NCBI GenBank assembly: GCA_030673825.1
Contig: JAUTCS010000035.1
Coordinates: 1 to 59,109 of the forward strand
DNA from: Verrucomicrobiota bacterium JB024
Lineage (GTDB): Bacteria > Verrucomicrobiota > Verrucomicrobiia > Opitutales > Cerasicoccaceae
Reading direction: 5' to 3'
Length of the DNA: 59,109 nt
Position 1 is the first letter of the stretch. Every line of letters starts with the position of its first letter. Shown piece after piece: positions 54,059-59,109 of this stretch. The notes under the pieces were generated by a model. The model saw only the letters and a list, made by a program, of their open reading frames with translations. It was not told where the DNA came from and did not search any database. The position numbers and the translations under genes were made by a program.

Positions 54059-54844
54059 TCACCCATAACTCGGAAACCATAACAAGCTGACGAGTATTTC
54101 TTGGTTCTGAAGATAAATTGAATCTTCAAGCAACTCGCTCAGTTCTGTATCGCAATGCAAGAACCACGCTTCGGGCTCAACATCTTGCATTCCATCGCAT
54201 TTTTGCCCGGTTTTAAAGCATTCCGAAGCATATGAGCGTGAATCTACACGTTGCTTCGATTGCAACCAAAACGGAAGGTTTTCGCGTTTTCTCCACCAAC
54301 GAACATTATTTCCATCAGAAAATACAACCATGCATGCACGCTTACTCAGTTCTACGTATCGTAGTGCAGCAGCGGTCAACGACACTTGAAAGAATGAAGC
54401 CATTTCCTGGAGTTTGGCGATGGAAGGCTCTAATTCCCAGAAGCTTTTCTTAATCCACCGCTTTGGCATTAACAATTCAGCAGCAAAACTGTTGGCTTCA
54501 ATTTCCAAACAGTCACTACGGTAGTCATACATATCGTCTTCTTTGCATAAGAAAAACTGGCACTCATCGCGGTGAAGCAACCAGTGGCCGAACTCATGAC
54601 ATATGGTGAATTTTTGACGGGCAGGCTCAATGATGCTGTCGCTAATTCTTGCGATGCCTTGGTTGCCCTTACGCACTAGCCGACCATCGGCCCCCTTTAA
54701 TGCACCAATGGTAACCAGCAAATCTTCCGCCATAGCGATATCCTCAATTGCAATATCAACTGGGCTACGGATTTCATAATCGCGGTGGAGGCGAAATGCC
54801 GCTCCTTGGACCTTAATCTTCCTAGGATTGCTATTCAGCGTCAT
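54059..54844 (-). CDS. ImmA/IrrE-type metallopeptidase
   Basis: A 261-residue protease. The zinc site H83-E84-x-x-H87 is in 'FTICHEFGHWLLHRDEC', with the downstream motif 'IEANSFAAELLMPKRW', both typical of ImmA/IrrE. Family members cleave repressors or stress regulators, such as ImmR in ICEBs1 or DdrO in Deinococcus. It is the last gene of a three-gene, overlapping minus-strand operon with a sigma-like factor and an unknown protein. A role in releasing that regulator is likely but inferred. The gene is clearly AT-richer than the transfer genes. Confidence 0.85.
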   Translation of the reverse strand: MTLNSNPRKIKVQGAAFRLHRDYEIRSPVDIAIEDIAMAEDLLVTIGALKGADGRLVRKGNQGIARISDSIIEPARQKFTICHEFGHWLLHRDECQFFLCKEDDMYDYRSDCLEIEANSFAAELLMPKRWIKKSFWELEPSIAKLQEMASFFQVSLTAAALRYVELSKRACMVVFSDGNNVRWWRKRENLPFWLQSKQRVDSRSYASECFKTGQKCDGMQDVEPEAWFLHCDTELSELLEDSIYLQNQEILVSLLWFPSYG

Positions 54845-55265
54845 TATTTTCGTCCATTTTTTGGAGCAATTGCAGATCGTCCATCAAAGTCTGTAGATCA
54901 TCTTCATCACACTCTTGAAAGCGGTTAAAATAGACGGCAGCTTGTTGAGGGTGAGCGTGCTTTATCCCTTCAATCATCGCTTGCACCTGACTACGAATAT
55001 CTTTGCCAGCTTGCAGCATCGAACTGGCTGTGCTGCCGAGAAGTTGTTGGCGCTTGAGTTTCGCTTTTTGAAGTTTGATTTTCTTAGTTTCGATACAAGC
55101 CTGTTCCTCGACAAAACGCTGGAGCTTTTCCAAATCAATGCCTGCAGCACTTACATGCTTCAGTGCATTTTCAGGCGTAATTATCTCAGTCTCTTCATCT
55201 CCGTATGCGAAGCTGTAGAGATCATTTAAGATATCATTGGGAGTTCTATCCTTCTGATTACTCAT
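54831..55265 (-). CDS. Hypothetical protein in the sigma/protease operon
   Basis: A 144-residue protein I do not recognise. It is acidic and helical, with a central coiled-coil-like stretch 'ACIETKKIKLQKAKLKRQQL' and an acidic end ('KMDENNDAE'). It overlaps the sigma-like gene by four bases and the protease gene by 14, so it is likely translated with both. A partner, substrate or anti-sigma role is a reasonable idea given this place, but nothing in the sequence proves it. Confidence 0.6.
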   Translation of the reverse strand: MSNQKDRTPNDILNDLYSFAYGDEETEIITPENALKHVSAAGIDLEKLQRFVEEQACIETKKIKLQKAKLKRQQLLGSTASSMLQAGKDIRSQVQAMIEGIKHAHPQQAAVYFNRFQECDEDDLQTLMDDLQLLQKMDENNDAE

Positions 55266-55891
55266 TTCTTCGTCGCCTCCAATCTTTGTTCCTCGGCATA
55301 TTCAGTTAGCCGTCGCCCGAGGCGCTTTTTGCCATTATTTATTTCTTTTGTGGTACATTTTAACTCCTCAGCCATGTCTGCGGGTTTAGTAACTCCATCA
55401 TAAAGACACTGAAAAATTCCCTCTAGGAGCGGATCATCTGCTAGCGATCCCATAATTTCCCACATTTTTCTTTCTGCATCAGCACCTATCGCAATTTTCT
55501 GTGGCGTTGGGGCGGAATCCTCATGGTCATCGAGTGAATACCCCTCATCATCTGCCTTGAAGTGTGAAATTGTTGATTCTCGTTGGGTCGAACGGCTCTC
55601 TACTGACTCAAAGGCATGGCTAGTCTGGCTTTTGATGATACCTTTCATGTGACTCAAGAAATCAGTTTGCTGATCCCATTTTCGCCTACCTTCGATGCCC
55701 TTAAGAACGGTCACGATTGCCTCCTGCACAAAATCCACGGCTTGGTGCCCTCTGACAGTAGAGTTTCCCCCCACCATAAAGTTGAGGCGCCTAATTCTTT
55801 TCTCTGCGTAATCGCATAGTTCAGCAAGGGTCTCCTTGTTGGTCAGCAGACGCCTTATGCCATCTATATAATCCTCATCAGTGGTCTGCAT
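55262..55891 (-). CDS. Sigma-70-like transcription factor
   Basis: A 209-residue protein with sigma-70-like regions. A region 2-like part about 25-95 reads 'LCDYAEKRIRRLNFMVGGNS', 'HQAVDFVQEAIVTVLKG' and 'FLSHMKGIIKSQTSHAFESV'. A C-terminal region 4-like helix-turn-helix about 155-200 includes 'IFQCLYDGVTKPADMAEELK' and 'CTTKEINNGKKRLGRRLTEY'. It would direct RNA polymerase to module promoters. It starts the overlapping operon with the unknown protein and the ImmA/IrrE protease. No anti-sigma is recognised; it could also be a phage-type regulator. Confidence 0.7.
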   Translation of the reverse strand: MQTTDEDYIDGIRRLLTNKETLAELCDYAEKRIRRLNFMVGGNSTVRGHQAVDFVQEAIVTVLKGIEGRRKWDQQTDFLSHMKGIIKSQTSHAFESVESRSTQRESTISHFKADDEGYSLDDHEDSAPTPQKIAIGADAERKMWEIMGSLADDPLLEGIFQCLYDGVTKPADMAEELKCTTKEINNGKKRLGRRLTEYAEEQRLEATKK

Positions 55892-56010
55892 CGTATAGGT
55901 CTTCAGTATTTAATGCCGAAAACTTTAGATTTTTTTCCATCCGCGCGGAAAAAAACAGAAACTTCCCGGCATACATATGTAGGGGGGCTTTATTTCAACA
56001 AAGGGGTAGC

Positions 56011-56160
56011 ATGAAAAATAATGTCGGTAGAGAAAATAGAGGCCGCAAGGCATTGTACTATATTTCCCGAACACGTCGGCGAGATCCGAAAACAGGCGAG
56101 GTACTACGTGCCAGAGATTATGGTTTAAGGGCTTGGAGGATTCCAGTCTATCGCGAATAA
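56011..56160 (+). CDS. Small basic protein, 49 residues
   Basis: A short frame with a good ribosome-binding site (AAGGGG at 56001-56006, four bases before the ATG). The product is strongly basic: MKNNVGRENRGRKALYY, then 'ISRTRRRDPKTGEVLRAR', ending 'AWRIPVYRE'. The central 'DPKTGE' turn and evenly spaced Arg/Tyr residues look like a folded nucleic-acid-binding peptide rather than a chance frame. It lies 181 bases before the cyclase-like gene, on the same strand. No family is known to me. Confidence 0.45.
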   Translation: MKNNVGRENRGRKALYYISRTRRRDPKTGEVLRARDYGLRAWRIPVYRE

Positions 56161-56341
56161 ATTTTATAAATCAATGACAAACCCATTATAACGTGAGGAT
56201 AATAAATATCCATCCCACAAGCTCTTGGCAGACAGGAAGACAACCCACGCATACTACATATAGTGCAAGACGGCTTAAGGCCGCACTAAATATTCCGATA
56301 GAACATCAAAAATCCATTTAAACTCAAATCGTCAATAAATC

Positions 56342-57793
56342 ATGAGAATACCTTTACAGGACTTAATACTTCGCAACCAAGGCATTACAGAGTTAGGCAG
56401 GTACTTTAATAAGGACTTTGCCGGTTACGCCGACTCAGACTACGCAGATGAAAGGGGGTTTCATGTGTATGGACGTATGCGTCCCAAACTCAAATTGTAT
56501 GCACCAGATAACGGTGGCGATGCCAACCGCATGTATCGAGCCATCCAGGCATTCACCAAAATCAGCGCAGAATGCGCAGCCTCTTACGGCGGCCAGTTGC
56601 TGGAGGCTCAAGGCGTAATGACCCATTTTCTATTTCCGGAGGAGGAGAATACAGCACGTACCCAGGAACGAATTATCGAATTTGCTAACGTACTCTTCGC
56701 CGGGGTTGAACAAACCGTAAAACCTATCTGCGGTAATTTTTGGAATGGTTTTGCAGTGTCCGCAGATCATGGAAGAGCGATATTGGTCTCCGGCAGCGCT
56801 GATTCTGTTGTATCATTGGGACCATGTGCAAATCGTCCGGCTAAACGCATCTACCGCCGTGATGATAGATTGGGGGTTCCTGCTGGCGAGTTGCACATCA
56901 GAAATATGGACGGTACTTGGCGAAAAGAGGTTCTGTCACCAGCATCTGTGAATATTCAACTTCGCAATAAACAAAGTAACTTTGTTGGCCTTGCCGAAGA
57001 AATAGTGAGAGAGGCGACGTCACAAACTCCAATGGTACGGCACTTGGGCTACGAAGACATCCCAGCATTTATGGCGGGTAAGCGAGATACTCCCGTTACT
57101 GTGCAAGCCCACATGGCAAGGGCAGACATGCATAATTTTACTAAACGTGTTAGCGAGGCCTTCGAGGCAGGCAACAACACAGCAATTCAACAGTTGGCCA
57201 CTGAGTTCACCCAAACGATGACTGAGGGGGAACAAACCATCGCATCATACGATGCACCAACCCACCAACTCCCCTGGGCAGGTGATTGCGCAAACTTCGT
57301 CATCATGCCCACCAGTGACGGTTATGATTCGGATCGAGCAGCGATCTCCGCCAAACTCGGCGCGCACTGGCATGATGCCATGTCCAAAAACAAAGGGCGC
57401 TCAAATGAAGTAAGCTGGACTCTCGGTTGCGCTGGGGGTGGTGCAGAAAATGAAGCTAACGGACTCCTGCTTATAGGCCTCGTCCAGGCTGACAATCGTA
57501 GTTTCAAAATAGTCGCGGGCTGGGGAGCTACCCATTCGCAGCGGGCTCAGGAGATGGATGATGCTCAAGAGTATGATACTGCCGTGCCGGATTGTGATTA
57601 CCAAGCCTTGACTTCTGTCCTTCAGCCTCTCTATCGCCAATGTGGATCAACGTTTAACCAGCATCGCTTTTATCGCGCGGAAGGACTGACTGAGAAAAAA
57701 GTCAAAGGGGCCTATATCGGAGGTCTTGCGAAACAAACGGTTAGCGTGAAAGAACCAGTTTCAGCACCCTACGTCCGTCATTACGCAAGATGA
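56342..57793 (+). CDS. Tandem class III nucleotide-cyclase-like protein (Pycsar PycC-like)
   Basis: A 483-residue soluble protein with two cyclase-homology halves. The N-terminal half has 'KLKLYAPDNGGDANRMYRAI' (about 50-69), 'GGQLLEAQGVMTHFLFP' (83-99) where V92 replaces the usual metal-binding Asp, and 'VVSLGPCANRPAKRI' (156-170), which carries the Asn and Arg/Lys of the catalytic dimer. The C-terminal half has D262 ('ARADMHNFTKRV') and D315 ('LPWAGDCANFVI') in place of the two metal ligands. So the two halves look complementary, as in mammalian adenylate cyclase. Pycsar systems use such cyclases to make cCMP or cUMP on phage infection. It overlaps the E2-like gene by four bases. Confidence 0.68.
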   Translation: MRIPLQDLILRNQGITELGRYFNKDFAGYADSDYADERGFHVYGRMRPKLKLYAPDNGGDANRMYRAIQAFTKISAECAASYGGQLLEAQGVMTHFLFPEEENTARTQERIIEFANVLFAGVEQTVKPICGNFWNGFAVSADHGRAILVSGSADSVVSLGPCANRPAKRIYRRDDRLGVPAGELHIRNMDGTWRKEVLSPASVNIQLRNKQSNFVGLAEEIVREATSQTPMVRHLGYEDIPAFMAGKRDTPVTVQAHMARADMHNFTKRVSEAFEAGNNTAIQQLATEFTQTMTEGEQTIASYDAPTHQLPWAGDCANFVIMPTSDGYDSDRAAISAKLGAHWHDAMSKNKGRSNEVSWTLGCAGGGAENEANGLLLIGLVQADNRSFKIVAGWGATHSQRAQEMDDAQEYDTAVPDCDYQALTSVLQPLYRQCGSTFNQHRFYRAEGLTEKKVKGAYIGGLAKQTVSVKEPVSAPYVRHYAR

Positions 57794-58320
57794 ATGCTCA
57801 TGAGAAAGAATGGCTGATGTACCTATCTGCCATAAAAAGCCGGTTGCATCAGACCACCGAAACGTGGCAGCAAAAGGCAGTGACACTCAGAGGGAAACTT
57901 CCTCTCGACCACAGGGACATTTCGAATACTCGCACAGCAGTGACTGTAGAAATTTATATTCCTAGTGGATGGGAGAATGCTCTTCCCAAAATCACACCTA
58001 CTGCCACAAGCATATACAAAAGTGAGGTTGATTGGCATTGCTTTCCAGATGGCAGTATCTGCTATCTCCTCAACCACGCATGGCTATATCACGGATTAAA
58101 GATGCTTGAGCAGTTTTCACGGCAAGAGACCGCTGTATTTATGGCCAATTGGGCCTGTGACGCCGCCGCTCTCCTCCTCTACAGGCATAAGGCTGGTCGG
58201 GAAATGAAACTCGGAAAATGGCCGGATCATTGGGCGCAATACAAGCATGGCGATAAAGGCGTTGATCAATTTTACACTCAATATCCCGATGCAGGAAAAT
58301 ACATATCTGAACCAGCTTAA
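57790..58320 (+). CDS. E2-like (ubiquitin-conjugating fold) protein
   Basis: A 176-residue protein. The stretch about 82-94, 'WHCFPDGSICYLL', matches the E2 active-site pattern (H-P-N-x-n-G-x-I-C-L-D in eukaryotes), putting the catalytic Cys at C91 and the conserved His at H83. It follows a beta-meander with 'VTVEIYIPSGWENALPKITP', as in E2 folds. Helices fill the rest ('RQETAVFMANWACDAAALLL'). No E1 (ThiF) or JAB deubiquitinase gene is in the window. Its start shares ATGA with the cyclase-like gene stop. E2-only proteins act in short type II CBASS operons by modifying the nucleotidyltransferase; the parallel is inferred. Confidence 0.5.
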   Translation: MNAHEKEWLMYLSAIKSRLHQTTETWQQKAVTLRGKLPLDHRDISNTRTAVTVEIYIPSGWENALPKITPTATSIYKSEVDWHCFPDGSICYLLNHAWLYHGLKMLEQFSRQETAVFMANWACDAAALLLYRHKAGREMKLGKWPDHWAQYKHGDKGVDQFYTQYPDAGKYISEPA

Positions 58321-58843
58321 AGCCGGCCACACGAATGGCCAAGAGACCATTCGCTTTATAGATCAAAAAGCGAGCATCGTATTTGGCATCGTTGTTTTCG
58401 TTATTAGCTCAGTATTTTTCCTTTATCAGAACAGGTTTCTAGATGACAAAGGCAACCTGCTCACCAACCAGGTGACTCTGGGAGCACCCATATCTCTCCT
58501 TGGACTATTGATTCTGGTTTTTTCTTTCTTGTCCGCAGTTCTGTGTGCAGCCTCCATGGTATCTTGCCTTAAGGCACGTCCACCAAGAACTCCAAGGAAA
58601 ACCATTTTGTTTCCCTACTACTCATCAGTTCAAGACGCAGAGCAGTTATTAGAGTGTTTCAAGGGAAGCCAAAACCAGGAGAGTAAGGCCATTGAGGAAT
58701 ATGAAGATCAAGTCGTCGTCCTAGGAACCATACTTGAGCGAAAAATTCATTACCTTAACTGCTTAATACGACGTTTTATCGCACTGATCGTATCTGCAGC
58801 ATTACTTGTAGGTGTATCGTGGGCGCCACTGCTAAAGCTGTAG
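58289..58843 (+). CDS. Pycsar effector-like membrane protein (PycTM-like)
   Basis: A 184-residue protein from ATG 58289; an in-frame ATG at 58247 would overlap the E2-like gene by 74 bases. After a short amphipathic start it has the 'FIDQKASIVFGIVVFVISSV' helix, whose D-x-K-A-s motif is the PycTM hallmark. A second helix follows ('LLGLLILVFSFLSAVLCAAS'), then a cytoplasmic loop ('YSSVQDAEQLLECF') and a third helix at the C terminus ('FIALIVSAALLVGVSWAPLL'). PycTM effectors sense the cyclic nucleotide and damage the membrane. It ends at TAG 58841-58843, right before the coupling-protein remnant. Confidence 0.65.
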   Translation: MQENTYLNQLKAGHTNGQETIRFIDQKASIVFGIVVFVISSVFFLYQNRFLDDKGNLLTNQVTLGAPISLLGLLILVFSFLSAVLCAASMVSCLKARPPRTPRKTILFPYYSSVQDAEQLLECFKGSQNQESKAIEEYEDQVVVLGTILERKIHYLNCLIRRFIALIVSAALLVGVSWAPLLKL

Positions 58844-59062
58844 GCTGGCGCAAGTCGCACGGCGTCTCCGGCGGCAAGCGCTCCTTCAACAAGCACAGGG
58901 AAGACCGCTACTACGTCCAGCCGCATGAGTTCCCGCAAGCTGCGGAAATTCGAGTGCGTCCTCCAGCACTGCGAAGGCCCTTGGCAGAAACTAACCCTCC
59001 CGCCCATCGGCCTCGACGGAAAAATCTGCGAATGGTGGTCCAAAGCGAGACGGCAACGCTGA
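58844..59062 (+). pseudogene. Diverged, frameshifted remnant of the coupling-protein gene 3' end
   Basis: This stretch matches the 3' end of the coupling gene (53791-54004) along its whole length, with long identical runs and scattered substitutions. Both copies end at aligned stop codons (TAG 54002-54004 and TGA 59060-59062). One extra C near 58935 breaks the frame. It begins directly after the membrane-effector stop codon, so the copy has no start and cannot be expressed as a coupling protein. It closes the accessory module behind the intact gene. Confidence 0.8.
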
Positions 59063-59109
59063 ATCAGCAACAGGCTCGGCCAAGAGGCAGGCCCGCGTAT
59101 GGGCATTTT

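Noticed and set aside
1-59109. CRISPR array, rRNA operon, insertion sequence or transposase
   Set aside because: No evenly spaced repeats, no rRNA-like stretches and no DDE or HUH transposase were seen on either strand.

Overview
The window looks like the edge of a Verrucomicrobiota-type chromosome, probably Opitutae, carrying a large integrative and conjugative element (ICE). The lineage call is an inference. It rests on a PEP-CTERM protein with an IPEPS motif, LamG proteins, an H-X9-DG prepilin-like protein, sugar-acid FAD oxidoreductases, and weak or absent Shine-Dalgarno sequences in much of the window. Only positions 1-2884 look like plain chromosome: a truncated U32 peptidase and a CvfB-type S1 RNA-binding protein.

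At 2884-2930 (minus strand) lies the 3' half of an initiator tRNA-fMet gene, with its terminator downstream and no 5' half. A tyrosine recombinase (4668-6242) and an excisionase-like protein follow, so this is read as one attachment-site end of an element. The other end is not visible, so the element would exceed 56 kb. Next come a Fic protein, an ArdC antirestriction protein, three small unknown proteins, and a minus-strand mating-pair-formation operon that reads VirB2-VirB3-VirB4-lipoprotein-VirB5-lipoprotein-VirB6-VirB8-VirB9-VirB10-lipoprotein (20240 down to 10962). A stand-alone ClpB-type AAA+ ATPase is divergent from it. A MobF relaxase/helicase and a coupling ATPase lie 28 kb further on, on the plus strand (49255-54004). 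No VirB11 ATPase is seen.

Between the two conjugation blocks sits about 27 kb of catabolic cargo (21357-48855). It holds a fused FAD oxidoreductase / N-acetylneuraminate-lyase-type aldolase, two BNR-repeat sialidase-like proteins without signal peptides, a 2-hydroxyacid dehydrogenase, a sodium:solute symporter, and a second FAD oxidoreductase. It also has an RraA-type aldolase, an SGNH hydrolase, a polysaccharide deacetylase, a secreted DUF6259-like glycosidase and two LamG surface proteins. The rest are a lactonase and an SDR/CoA-transferase/enoyl-CoA hydratase/solute-binding-like operon. AraC, GntR and LacI regulators are interspersed. The set suggests uptake and stepwise oxidation and cleavage of a 2-keto-3-deoxy sugar acid such as a sialic acid, but no single known pathway is complete.

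The last 5 kb (54005-58843) is an AT-richer module tucked behind the coupling-protein gene and closed by a diverged, frameshifted copy of that gene's 3' end (58844-59062). It has two parts. One is a minus-strand operon of a sigma-like factor, an unknown protein and an ImmA/IrrE metallopeptidase. The other is a tightly overlapping plus-strand operon: a protein with tandem class III nucleotide-cyclase-like domains, a small E2-like (ubiquitin-conjugating fold) protein with no E1 partner, and a three-helix membrane protein resembling the Pycsar effector PycTM. This last trio is the best candidate for an undescribed defence system: a Pycsar-like cyclase/effector pair with an E2-only middle gene.
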